In this document: positions 50,616-62,588 of the stretch, piece by piece | How positions within the stretch are numbered: position 1 is the stretch's first letter | Layout: each line of letters opens with the position of its first letter | Assembly: GCF_011075055.1 (NCBI RefSeq) | Contig: NC_058143.1 | Location: 11,609,057 to 11,673,056 of the forward strand | Source: Mangifera indica | Taxonomy: Eukaryota; Streptophyta; Magnoliopsida; Sapindales; Anacardiaceae | Reading direction: 5' to 3' | DNA: 64,000 nucleotides | The notes under the pieces: model-generated | Told to the model about the DNA's origin: nothing | Seen by the model: the letters and a program-made list of their open reading frames with translations, nothing else | Database searches by the model: none | Position numbers and translations under genes: made by a program

Positions 50616-51807
50616 ATTCAAATCTCCTATTTCTTCTATGTTTTGTTATTTATCTTTCTACTTTTGTAATATAATTAACCCCTTGTTGACGGTAAAAAGG
50701 GATATGGTAAGCTGAACAAAAGGGATATGATAAACTGAACAAGCGAAGAATTGCATTGACTGATAACTCAATTGTCCAGTTTGTATTGTTTATTGTTACT
50801 TTCGATGTTATTCTTTATTGTTACTTGTGAGCAATCTGTTTGGAGGGTTGCGCATTGTTTATTTATGTGATAGGCTTATATTCCTTTCTTCAGAAGGGTT
50901 GTTTTGATTGTATTGGTTTGTTTGATTGAGTGAGCAGGCTGGCTAAGACATTGCTTAGCACCATCACGGGGCTGAAAAGGTACGGTGCGCAGAGTGCGCG
51001 GAGTGCCTGTGCGGTGCGCGGAGTGCGCGCAGTGCGCGGAGTGCGTGAGTGCGCAGAGTGCGCTGAGTGCGCGGAGTGCGCAGAGTGCGCGCGCAGTGCG
51101 CGGAGTGCGCGCGCAGTGCGCTGAGTGCGTGCGCGGTGCGCGGAGTGCGCGTGCGGTGCGCGGAGTGCGCGCGCGGTGCGGGAGTGCGCTGAGTGCATTT
51201 GCGGTGCGCGGTTCCTTTTACATCATTTGGCCAAAAGTATTTGCTTAATCGATTTTTGCTTTAAATTATTTCTGTTTATATAAATCAAAAAAATGATTGT
51301 TTTATGTTTCAATTAGAAGGAATTGATTTTTCTTGTTAAATCGAATGAAAATTAAATGCAAACCAAAGTTATAACTTTCAGTTAATTACTCCAAAATTAC
51401 GCAAAATTAGAATGAAGAATCCAAATTTTCCCAAGGCATTTTAATGCCTTTACATAACCATTTGGCCAAACTCATGAATAAATCAATCATGTCATTACCT
51501 TTTTACAATAAAATTTTGGCAGCATTTCCCCTGTTTATTTAATATTTCCCAACCTGTTATCAAATTAAAACACATCAATATATCGCAATCAAACACTTCA
51601 ATATCAATATTTACGCCACCGATACTTCAATTGCTTTCATCTAACTATCAACTAATATCACTTCATCCAACCATTAACCAACCAAATATATAGTAATAAA
51701 ATGACAAAAATCAATCACAATACAACAGAAACAACTAATAAAATGATAAACATAATATAAATAAAATAACACTGATAAACCATAACATATAATCATAATT
51801 CAATCAA
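50616..51807. other. Spacer between the two convergent element genes
   Basis: Holds the 3' flanks of both genes, AT-rich text and the second minisatellite. No further coding signal is seen. Confidence 0.6.
50983..51210 (+). repeat. GTGCGCGGA minisatellite, array 2
   Basis: About 230 bp of GTGCGCGGA, GTGCGCAGA and GTGCGCTGA units in the same strand orientation as array 1, midway between the transposase and protease genes. The largest of the three arrays. Confidence 0.92.
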
Positions 51808-54800
51808 TCACTCGTATGCATCAGGATATGAGTTCCCTCCGTGTTTCCATATCTTGGAGGCAACTTTACATTGCATGGAAGATGCATTAGCGGCAGTAAA
51901 AAGCAAATCACGTCCGGTTGCAAGATATTCCAATATATAAATAGTAAATATCCCACAATCACCGGAGGCTGTACCCTGTTGCGGTACATCCGTTCGTCTT
52001 CTGATTGTCAAGGGCTCTGTCCGAGGCTCAACACCCTTAACTTGCCAATAACTCGTTGTATTAATAATGGTTAGAAGATAAGAATAACGTGTCATCGCCC
52101 GAGAGAAGCTATCCGTAGAGTCAAAGAAAGTCGATGATGAGTCATAAACGGTTAGAATCCATTCATTTAGATCCAACTCACCACATGCCCAATGCTGACA
52201 TTCAAAATTAATTGGAATATAAACCTGACAAAATAACAATAAGTAAATCAAACAACCCTAAACCAATCAAAAGTAAATCAAACAATCCTAAAATTGATTT
52301 ATTAGTCAATAACATTAAAATATGACAAACCTTATCCACATAAGCCCATGGGATATAACCACGATCTAAAATTGGATCATTTATTCCTTCAATCGGGTCT
52401 AGAAATAACCGTGGCCATTGGTAATTATCAGGTCCAACTTCTTCTCGATTCTTGATCTCACGTGCCAACCACCCATCGAAAGATGTCTCAAGACAAGTCC
52501 ATTTAGCCGATGGAAATGCATGTCGCAACACCACCAAATAAGAATCGATATGCTATATCATCAGATATATAAATATATAGTAAAATCATTACAATAACAT
52601 AATAATAGATATATAAACAAATAATCAGTGAATATAATTACGAACCTGATCCGTCAACCACTGATTATCTTCACATAATGTTTTTCACCAGTTAATTTTT
52701 CTACAAAGCCCAAACAAAAAAGTGTTTGCTGCAACTTCAGGACTTTCCTCGTACCATTTTAAATATTCTATCATATTATAGCTTTCTCCTTTCGGGTGTG
52801 AGGGTTTGAATACTTCTCGTGCACGACGCTGTCTCAATGGATCAGTGTATGGACTCCGAAGCGACCGACCCTTTTTTACAATCCTTCCTCGTAAAGTCTT
52901 ACGAGTATTGGATCGTTGTTGAATTGGTGTTTCAACCAAACTGTCAGTTGATTGCGGAAGTTCCATTTCGTCCTGTCCGGAAAACTGAATCTCCACTTCA
53001 GCATCATCCTAAAATTTCAAAGGAAATATTATCAACAATCAAAAAAATATAATCACAAATTTTGAATAATGAATAATATGGAGAAAAATTTACCTGAATG
53101 AAAGGGACTACGTTATACGTATGTTGCAACTCAGATAACTTGGCTTCTATTGACGCTTGACGTGCTTCAAGATTGGTTTGCCGTTCGTCAATATTTCCAA
53201 ATCGCTCATCAACTTTTTGCATAAACCCTTCAATGAGATGCTGAAGTTGATTTAATTTATCTTCAATATTCGAAGTAGGACCAGGGGTAGTGACATGGGG
53301 GGTTGTTTCTGTAGTCGGCTGAAATGATGTCATGATGGGGCTATGCATAGATGGAGCTGATATGATAGGACTGCAGATAGGTGTGCTTCGATGCCTATGT
53401 TGCTCTGAAAGTGGAGATTGGATTCCAGGAGAAGAGCTTATAGGAACACGGGCATTATCATGCTCTTCGTTTTCACCGACATACTCTATAACATCATTGT
53501 AGCATGATAACTGTTGCTGGGTTGTGGATGGAATCAAAATAGGAGTCACAACATCCTACAAAATATAATAAATTGGTTAGTCACAAAATTTTAAAAAATA
53601 GATATTTAATAAATAGATATATAGGATAATAACATACTTCCGAAGCTTCAAATATTCGATAAACATTCTCCCAACTTGGACCTTCCAAACTCTTCCATTT
53701 TAACATTCGAGGAATACTGTCTCTACTCTTACAAACTACGAAACGCCCTAAATTATGTAACGTTTCGTATATCCAAATCTACAATATTAACAATATCATA
53801 TTAAATATATATCTTTAATATAAATATATATTTAACATAAAAATAAAATAAACAATAACATTGTATTACCTGAAAAGCCCCTACATATCCCATTATCGCA
53901 TATGATACAGTTGGGATATCCTCTGAAAAAGGTGGATATGCATCACAAATTTCCTCGTATTTTTTCTGTAGATTTCGACTCATTGATTGTGTAGTCATCT
54001 TCCAAATAGGTATCGCCCATGGATATCTATTAAAAGCATCCCAATCATCAATGATACTTAATGTATGTTCTGAAATGGCCTTCCTATTATCTGCTCCCAT
54101 TAACCCATAGTGAAGCAAATATAAAGCAGCTATTTTTACAGCATCCTCATCATTATTTCCCCATGCTTTTTCTTTAAAAACTTTGACCAAATGACTATAG
54201 GTTACATGCTTAACCCCTGAAAAATACTTATTCCTTAACTTTAAATCTCCTATTATTCTATCATTTATATCCATTTCTTCACCAAATTTTAATCCTGTTA
54301 TCAGAGCAAATTCAACAGGACTAAATCTACAATCAACTCCATTCAACCGAAACCAAAACTCTTCACCTAATACTCCCTTATTAATCTGTCGGAATAATAC
54401 AGAATGAATAAGAGGAGAACTATATTTAAGAATTTCTAAATTCAAAAATTGCCCCAAACAACATTCTTTAAACATTCGTTTTTGCCGAGGAGTAAGTGAA
54501 ACTCTGATATGCTTTACTGTTTCAACATGGCTTCTAACTTTGATTATAGCAGTAAAATTATACGCATCATTGAAACGCCGTTCACCCGGCTCATTATTAA
54601 CTGAAATTGCCTGAACAGAATCCTGAAAAAACAGAAAATTTGCAATATAGGTATAAGTGCGTATGGGGTGCGTATGGGTGCGCGCGGTGCTTATGGAGTG
54701 CGCGCGGTGCGTACGGGGTGCGCGCGGTGTGCGCGGTGCGTGCGGGGTGCTTGCGGTGCGTGCGGTGCGTGCGCAGTGCGCGGTGAGAAATCCAGTGCGT

Positions 54801-54912
54801 TTTCCTCTCCGTCGCCGGCAACACAGAAAGAATAAAATCTAGCCAAAATAGTAAACTCAAACTAAAAGCATGCATCCAGAGATCCACTTACCTCAGACGA
54901 ATCCGACGACAT
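51808..54912 (-). pseudogene. DUF1985 / Ulp1 (C48) SUMO-protease-like gene of the Mutator-like element, seven exons
   Basis: Exons 54912-54892, 54622-53870, 53778-53638, 53555-53094, 53008-52646, 52552-52331 and 52224-51808 all have GT-AG borders and phase 0, giving 793 codons. Exon 2 is a DUF1985 domain (FWFRLNGVDCRFSPVEFALI, TGLKFGEE). Exon 4 is Ser/Thr/Pro-rich, then a coiled coil (about 400-450, repeated E-R-Q/E-A-R-Q). Exons 6-7 form the Ulp1 peptidase: His665 in CQHWACGEL, Asp682 in LTVYDSS, Gln736/737 in VPQQG, Cys744 in SGDCGIF, the full C48 set. A TGA at 52685-52687 (codon 567, after KINW) precedes the protease exons; the frame continues with KTLCEDNQWLTDQ to the donor. Ulp1 family enzymes process SUMO; in transposons the role is unknown. 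Start chosen as MSSDSSE, with a GTAAG donor directly after. Confidence 0.9.
54657..54785 (+). repeat. GTGCGCGGT minisatellite, array 3
   Basis: About 130 bp of GTGCGCGCGGTGC and GTGCGTGCGG variants, same strand orientation as arrays 1 and 2, inside the first intron of the protease gene. Nearer the right end (55027-55065) a few CGCACTTTACGCAC units run in the opposite orientation. Confidence 0.9.
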
Positions 54913-55120
54913 TCTCGATCCACGATCTCACAATGCCGATCTCAGTAAAGCCAGCCAAAATAGATAGCAGAAGATGGGTGGGTTTTTTAGTGTGTTTTGG
55001 AGGTTGGGAACCAAATGGGCTGAATAACGCACCACGCACTTTACGCACGCACTTTACGCACCCTGTAACAAATATCCGATTTTTAAAGTTTTTTTTCTTT
55101 TAATTAAACAGGAGTAAGCT

Positions 55121-55231
55121 GAGGGGTATTTTGGGAATTAAAAATGCATTTGCTTATTAAAGTCAAAGAACTGTGCGTGTGCCTAAAATGGTATAAACGG
55201 AAAAAAATATGCTTATTTTAATTAATATCCC
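55121..55231 (-). repeat. Right terminal inverted repeat
   Basis: The reverse complement starts GGGATATTAATTAAAATAAG, matching 47473 onward with about five mismatches in 111 bp. Confidence 0.93.
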
Positions 55232-55719
55232 TTTAATTTAATTTTTGATAATTAGTTATAGTTGTTTACTAAATTTGTGTATACTCAAAGAATTATACGG
55301 ATATAACTAGTAGAATATAGTTGATATATGGCCAAATGACAATTCCCAATCGAACTTTAATGAAACAACAATTTTTTATCCATTAAGCGTGAATATTTTA
55401 TTTGCCATCATCCACTTCCATTAATAACAAGTGTTAAGCAGAAATGCAAAAATGTAATCTTTTATAAAAATTAGAAGAAGTTATTCTGCAATACCTACTT
55501 CAAAGCCTTCCTAGAATTTGAGGAGTAGATATTTAGCATAGTCTTCATCCATTTTGTGCTTTTTCGTCCAATAACTCGAGGAGATTTGACTTTGAAGTTT
55601 TGGTTTAGGTTGAATGAAGTTATTGTTAGTGACAGATGAGTTTTAATCATCACACTAAGCTACAACTAATTCTAACTTTAAAAAGAGTTTGCATGAAGTT
55701 TAACTAATATTACCTTTTA

Positions 55720-56045
55720 GGATATGTTTTATTTGAATAATCTTTTATTACAAAAAATAAAAGATTACTAGGTAAATAAATTATCTTGAAAATCATTAGA
55801 TATAAATTATTACTATATTTGATAAATATATCAAAATATTTTTTTATTTAGATAATTTTCATAATTATTATAAAATATTTTTTATATTATTCGTTGTATT
55901 AATTGAAAATAAAAATATTTTTATCCTAAAAGTATAATAAAAATAGCATAATAAAAAAATTAAAATTACCTTAATAATATTTAAATATTTAAGATATTTA
56001 TTTATCATATTACTTAACAATTAAACGAAATAACCAGACAACACT
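55720..56045. mobile_element. Old Harbinger-like MITE (D2 copy)
   Basis: Duplicate of 20268-20594 with the same ends (ATGTTTTATTTGAATAAT, AACCAGACAACAC). Confidence 0.55.
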
Positions 56046-57224
56046 ATAAATTTTCAAATACCTTCAAGCTAGCCTATTTTTACTGATGGGCCTAAATGTG
56101 TTGGGCCACACCTCCACCTTTTGGTTGTTTATATGGGTGAAAAAATAAATAAATTTAATGTTTTGTAACTTCTGTAAATCGTTAGTGAATCAAAATTTTT
56201 ATATCAAAATTTTGTCCTTTAATTTTTATTACATAAAAATAAAAAAAAAGGTGTGGTAAATTTTATAAATCATGAAGAGAGTCTTTTAAATATATATGCA
56301 ACAACGTGCATTTAAATAGATTTTTATTTATTTAATGACAAAATTTGACAAGAAGATGAATTAGCATGTTAACAAAGAAATATTTATATAAGATAGAAAG
56401 ATACAATTGCTATCATAGATAATAATTTCTTTGTGATAGACGGATCAACTAACACATTATACAAAGTAAAGGAAGGAGACTTAAGAGCACCTGTGTGGGT
56501 GATGAGGAAAGAGACACCACCATCTACTGTGAGTTGCTAAGGCCCTTCATACGACTGAATAGAAAAAAAGGGTATTTAGTGTATTTATGAAATGATAAGA
56601 AGTCCCGAATTTGGTATACCATAATGTAGTGGCTTTGACTTAAGGTGTGTAACACCCATAAGTAAGTCTAAAGGTATTTTAGTATTTTTTCTGTGTTTAA
56701 TTGTGATTTATGATGAGATTTTGTAGGAACGGTCTCCCCAAAAGTGAATGATTGTGTCAAGTGAAAGAATGATCGTGTTTGGTTATAAGGTCAACATTGG
56801 TCAACACAAGGTTGATCGTAATAAAAAATTAAAGGGATGCCCGTCCCTAATATAGTACATACCTATGTAAGGTTATGTGAGGAACACGAGGAGATCAAGG
56901 TGTGAAATGATCGTGTATCTCTAGTAAAGTAAGGAAATGATTGTTTTACCCTTAGGTAATGTCTAAAGAGGGAGAGAGAAAAGAAAGAGAAAGGCAAAGG
57001 CATAGTAAGGCCAATTAAGACAAATAGCTAAAGTTAAGGTGCTCAATTATTTGGGAGGTAGCACAAACCTCGATTGAGTCAAATTCAGATAAAAAATAAA
57101 TTGAGAAGATATTTAAAAGCAATAGGACTATATGAGAGGTATATACCCATCAAATGCATAATGTATTTAGCGTCAAGACATATTAGTCACAAAGTATAAT
57201 TTTTTTCAGGTGTGCATGAGTGGT

Positions 57225-57663
57225 CTTTACAGCTGCGTACACTATGCCTAAAATAGACTTTTCATTGTCTCTTCACAGTCTCTTTGTGGCTTTCACAGTC
57301 ATGGATGTTATTGCTTTGGCCTGCTCCTTGACCTCAATTGTAATGTTCTTGTTTGTCCTTACATTGCCATATCCATATAAAGAATTCTACGACGCACTCC
57401 TTGACAGACTTTCAATAGGCTTCACGTTACTCTTCATTTCATTGGTTACAACAATGATTGCATTAACGACAATAATATTGCTGATAGTTAGTTCGGAAAA
57501 GCCACATTGGACCACCACTGTCATGTATAATGCTACATTTTCTCCTATGAGCATATTTGTACTCATGCAATTTCCTATGTATGCTTCATTTGAGAAAAGT
57601 TTGCTCATCATCTATCATAGATTGTCTAATAATCGGCATGTCATAAAGACTCCACTGCCCTAA
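57225..57663 (+). pseudogene. PGG-domain relic (D2)
   Basis: Same deletion as D1: AAYTMPK replaces the PGG motif and joins HSLFVAFTVMDVIALACSL. The remaining three helices are open to a stop at 57661. The sequence differs from D1 by scattered substitutions and a short insertion near 57255. Confidence 0.82.
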
Positions 57664-58136
57664 AAGCCAACTTTCGGACGGAGTTCCATTGTAGACCAAA
57701 CATGTCCTTTCACATACAGAGCAGCTTTTGATTGATGGTCAGTTGTTTAAAAAGAATGTAAATGATTGAAAGCCTAAGCTCCCAGTCTAAAGGATTTATA
57801 TAAGTTGAGGTCGATAAGTGTCTGATTATCAAATAAAAAGGTATTTTACTATATTTTGGTTCATATAAGTAGTGGGCATTTTCAAGAGTTAATTAAAATG
57901 AATTTATAAATTTAAGACATTTGTTGTATTTTTTTCATCCTTCAATAAGAGTTATACTTTATTTTCCAAACATCGATTGTCTCATATATTAGAGGCTTCT
58001 ATTATTTCCCCACATATATTCCAATTTCCCTTCTCTGACTGATTAATTAATTAACAGTGCCAAAACATACAGTCATATTTCTAAGTCATTCAAACCCATG
58101 TATTTATTCACAATTCCAAGAGAAAAAGATCAGTAT

Positions 58137-58175
58137 ACATCAAGAGAGAGCTTACTTCCTTGATGAGCACATATA
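58137..58175 (-). pseudogene. Fibrillin tail scrap (D2)
   Basis: Complement of GAGAGCTTACTTCCTTGATG gives an LIKEVSSL-like run; same position as the scrap in D1. Confidence 0.42.
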
Positions 58176-58567
58176 TAAAACTTAAAACTATATGAACACT
58201 GGATCAAAAGCCCATGCTTTAAATTCCAAGGTATAATTTAAGTCCTATACCTTTCACTTTGAATCATAACAAGTTGATCGAGTACTGATTTAAAAATTGG
58301 CAAAGATTGGTTGATCAAAACCTCTAACAAATCCAAATATGTCAATACAAAAATTACTGGTTGAATGACTATGTCCTTCATCCTTCGCAAAGGATGCATA
58401 AGAAGCCAGCCGACAAAAATTTTCTTGTCTGTCACTCTTTTAGTATGAAATTTTAATCATAAGGCTTTATAGACTCTATGTTTACTTTCCAAATTAACCA
58501 GTCTTTGAAAAGAATGTCACCTAATGATAATCATTTTATCTCAATTAACAATACAAATGTTTCCCAA

Positions 58568-59208
58568 CTGGCTTCCAATCTTCTACCTGTCCAACCTTTC
58601 CTAATCGCTTGAAGATATGTGCTTGTGCTTTTAAGCTCCAGACAGAATCATGTTTGAACTGACCCACTTGCCAAATTTTCATTACTGATTATTTTGCCAC
58701 AAATTCTTCTTCAAAGCTCCTTGTTCATGCCTGACAAAAGAAACCCTTCATAGAATACTACAAGAAGCACAAACTCAAGGGATCCAAAGCCTTGTGTTGC
58801 AGTTGCAAACTTAGCATTTCTTCCTCAGAGGAATCCGAAAGTTCAAGTTCCGATCAATTCCCATCCATCTCAAGCCACGCACATGCCATGGTTCAAGAGA
58901 GACTCAACCAAATGATTAGAGAAAGGCAAAAGGCAAGACACAAAAAGAGAAGAAAGCAATGAGGTAGTGAAGGGATCACTAAAGTTATTATCATGGTAGC
59001 CATGCAAAAGTCCTCTTATGATTCGAGAGAAGATTTCAGATCTTCCATGGTTGAGATGATATTGCCAATCCGAATTAAAGAAGCCAAAGATCTTCAAAGC
59101 CTATTGAATTATTATATGTCTCTGAATTCTAAGGAATATCATGGGATTATACTTGAGGCTTTTTATGAGGTTTGCACTAGTTTGTTTTCATCTTGTAAAT
59201 GCCATTGA
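58568..59208 (+). pseudogene. OVATE family protein pseudogene (D2)
   Basis: Duplicate of 23111-23751: same frameshifted N-terminus with CTG start, the TGA at 58960-58962, then KSSYDSREDFRSSMVEMILP and the OVATE core to a stop at 59206. The domain reads slightly closer to the family here (SMVEMI against SMAKMI in D1). Confidence 0.82.
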
Positions 59209-60641
59209 GAATATTTTTGAAATTAATTTAGATGCTATAGCCTTATTATTCAATGAGCATGAGTTCTTTGTGAGAATATGACTACCAATTTTATAATTAT
59301 AACTCAAAAAATGATCTTATATATACTTTCAATCATATTATATTGTACTATTTTGATTTTTAAAATTAGAATCGATAATCACTTTATCTATAAGACATGA
59401 ATATAAAGATTCCAAGCCCATATTTAATTAAAATAAAATCTTAAAATATAAATATATTATTCATTTACTACATTTGCTTTACTTATAAGTTTGTGTTCCT
59501 TGTCTCATAGAGAATAAATTATAACACATTTCCCAACACATATGTGTAGTTTAACTTTATCTTTATCAAGAATTAAGCATATCTACGATATCACTATTAA
59601 AATATTGTTCATTTTGAACATAATACGGTTTTGCTTTTGATTTTTATAACCTAAAAAATGTTTTGACAATTTAAAAGTTCATAGACAATTACACTATTTT
59701 TGTATTAGCATTTCCAAGCAATATTAGATGTATCATATATGCCAAATATTTTTCTCGTATTTTGTCAATGTAAGATCTGTGTTGGGATGTTACAACGAAA
59801 CCTAGTTTTGGGTAAATTCAAAAAATTGTTTATTTTTAATTTGTTTGATTATAAATAATCAAATATCTTTTATCTTTATTATGTTTTCATAATCTTTTGT
59901 TGTATATATACTTTCAATCCTATTATACTAATATAGTATTATTTTACCTTTTATAATTAAAATTGGTTAGGGTCCTTAATATATAAACACATTATTCATC
60001 CACTATTTTTCATTTATTTATGAGTCTGTGTTTGTTGTTCATATACATGGAAAATAAGTTATAACACTTTTCCCAATAAATATGTGATATTTAGCTTTAT
60101 TTTTATAAAGGACTAAACATATCGACTTACTCATTATTAAGACATTATACGCTTTAAAACACATAATCCACCAGAGTATAGCTTTTAGGTTTTGTAACTT
60201 GAAATTTTTTTTGACAGTTTAAAAGTTTATATACTAATAAATCACTCTTATTTTAATATCTATAAACAATATGAGATACACATACGTACGCAATATCTCT
60301 CTCATACCTTATTAATGTAAAATTTGTCTTAGAAAGTTACAACATAACCTAATATTAGGTGAATCCAGATAACTATTTATTTCTAATTCATTTAATTATA
60401 AGTTATCAATTATCTTTTATCTTTGATATTATACTTTTATCATAATAAAATAAGAAGGAGCTTTACCTTTATTTTATTTTCACTATTTATAGAAGTGAGT
60501 TTTATCAATTATTTAAACAAAGTAACAATACTTTTCTTTATCTTCATATACAAGGATAAAATAAGTCCCTATATATAAGAGCACACAACACATGGCTTAT
60601 TAGATTTCAGAGAATATGACAACTAGTTATTGTTCTATTAA

Positions 60642-62588
60642 GGCCAAAGGACTTATTCCCACCCAAAGTATGTTGTTTTTTCAAATTTTCACTCCTTAAC
60701 TTTGAAAATTCTATTTACTAACCCATGAACAGTTGAAGTTAACAAAACCCGAACTCCCTAAAATTTTATCTCCTTTTCCCCCTTACATATTAAAAACTAA
60801 TTGATAAGGCCATTAATTGTTACTATTTTAATTTATAATTTCCTTGTGTTGTGTGGAAATTTGATGCAATCTAATAGAATTACTTATCTTTTTGCTTTTA
60901 GGAAGCTTTGAGCAATTTTGGAATAAATAGGGCCAAAAAGAGGAAAAACTGGAGCAGATATATTAAACTGGAAATTTCGTAATGCAGACTAGGCGTGGGC
61001 ACGTGAAAGATGAGAGCAGATCTGAACGTCCAGATCTGTTGCAAGAGTCCAGAAAATATTAAGATTTGCTTCCTAGGAAAAAGATAATCACCAGCTAGAA
61101 AAGAGGATTAATTGAGCTAAATAAGGAATGATATTTTTGGAAGAAGGATTTATATTAAAAATACATATCTTTTCCTTTCTTTTTGGGAAGATATGGATCA
61201 CTTTACTTGATTGGATTAAGAGATTAGGATTCAATTTCCAGATTTTTAGTAGGAAGATAATATATATATACTCTTATTTTTTATTTGAGAATTATCAACC
61301 ATTGTATTGAGAGAATTAGAGAGCAAAATATGGTTTACAGTGGCTGAATTATTTATCTTGGTTGAAGGGATCTGAAACCATGGAACTACAATGATTGTGA
61401 GATTTATTTTTGTTCTTTAATGCATCTTTTAATTATTTGAGTATTGGTTATCTTTCTGAATTATATTTCATGATTGTGTTGGTTGATTTCTAAGATGCGC
61501 AATTAGTTTATCAATTAATATAATCTATTGCTAGTTTAGGTGCTGAATCCGTAATTGTTCAATCCATCTAATCGAAGTGGCGACTAGGTTTATCGTTTGC
61601 TGCGTCAGAAACTTTAAATCCTAGGAAAATAATCAACTAGATTAAATGCAACGTCGTACGTTTGTGTTGTCTTGCTTCGTTGGTCTTTCTAATTCGTAAT
61701 GCTATTGTTTAATTAAATTCGAGATCGTATCCGAATTATTAATCAATAAGGGTTAATTGGAATACATGTTTTTGGTTAACTAATCGTAAGGAATGACAGG
61801 TAAATTTAATACCACAACGAATATTCAATTAATTAATTTGATATTTTGTTTCGATGATCAATCGTAGTTCCATTGGTGGATGTGACCGAAGACCAAGGTT
61901 TGTTAAATCAATTTATTCCTTTTAGATTACTTTCCTGAATTTTTATTTATTGTTTTCCATTATAATTTGCATTCAGTTCAAAACCCCCCTTTTATTTCTT
62001 TGTTTCGATTATTTGTAACGACGTACTAATCAAGGCTCTTCGAGGGATCGATCCCTACTTTCCTTTACTACACTTTTGTTACAGGAATTTAGGATTTAAT
62101 TTGGGTGTCAACGACAGCACGTACCACTAATCATTTTCCTTTAGACCAAGTTTTAAAAAATAAACATTTTTCCTTTAGGGTTTAGTTTTCAAACTTTGCC
62201 GCCAGCTCCAACAACCTTTCCCTCTTGACACTTTCTCTCTCTTTGATGATCTCTCCCCTCTCACCTAGACCTTTAATCGGCATCAATTGAAGCTGGAAAG
62301 ACAAATATCTCATCTTTGTTTAGGAGAGGCTACGTTTGAAAACTAAACTCTAGTGGGGGAAATGTAATTCTTTAAAACTTGGCCTAGGGGGAAATGGTTA
62401 GTTTTTAGGAATGGGGGGGGGGGGGAGATAAAATTTAAGTTTATTTTTAATATTACAAATGAAATGACGATTTTGTCTTTAAAACTGACCAACTTAACTG
62501 TCTATAGGTGGGTAAATAAGATTTTCAAAGTTAAGAGGTGAGAATTTGGGAAAATAATATACTTTAGGTGGGAATAAGTCCTTTGGCC
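60642..62588. mobile_element. GGCCAAAGG-family hairpin element, split by a solo LTR
   Basis: Orthologous to 25187-25813: same ends and the same 9-bp flanks, ttctattaa (60633-60641) and ttctactaa (62589-62597). Without the 1330-bp insertion it would be about 617 bp. A run of G (about 62406-62416) lies in the right arm. Confidence 0.85.
60802..62126. mobile_element. Solo LTR of an LTR retrotransposon, 1325 bp
   Basis: Starts TGATAAGGCCATTAATTG and ends GACAGCACGTACCA, so TG...CA, with a perfect 5-bp duplication CTAAT (60797-60801 and 62127-62131). The matching site in D1 (25340s) is uninterrupted. Only one copy of the repeat and no gag-pol text are present, so this is a recombined solo LTR. 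TATATATATA near 61259 could be its TATA box. The strand and superfamily are not determined. Confidence 0.8.

Larger units (their letters stand above)
47473..55231. mobile_element. Autonomous-type Mutator-like element with transposase and Ulp1 protease genes (Kaonashi-like), 7759 bp
   Basis: The ends are long inverted repeats: 47473-47583 and 55121-55231 match over 111 bp with about five differences. The flanks (ttaaatttcatttt before, tttaatttaatttt after) look like a target duplication of 9-14 bp in simple sequence. D1 holds the uninterrupted site at about 19865-19879. It carries a transposase on the plus strand and a DUF1985/Ulp1 gene on the minus strand, converging. This gene pair is known from plant Kaonashi-type Mutator-like elements. 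Each gene has one in-frame stop, so this copy probably cannot move by itself unless the stops are read through. It inserted after D1 and D2 separated. Confidence 0.92.

Noticed and set aside
61128..61310. Sixty-codon frame in the D2 insertion
   Set aside because: Lies inside the solo LTR; no retroviral-type domain is visible.
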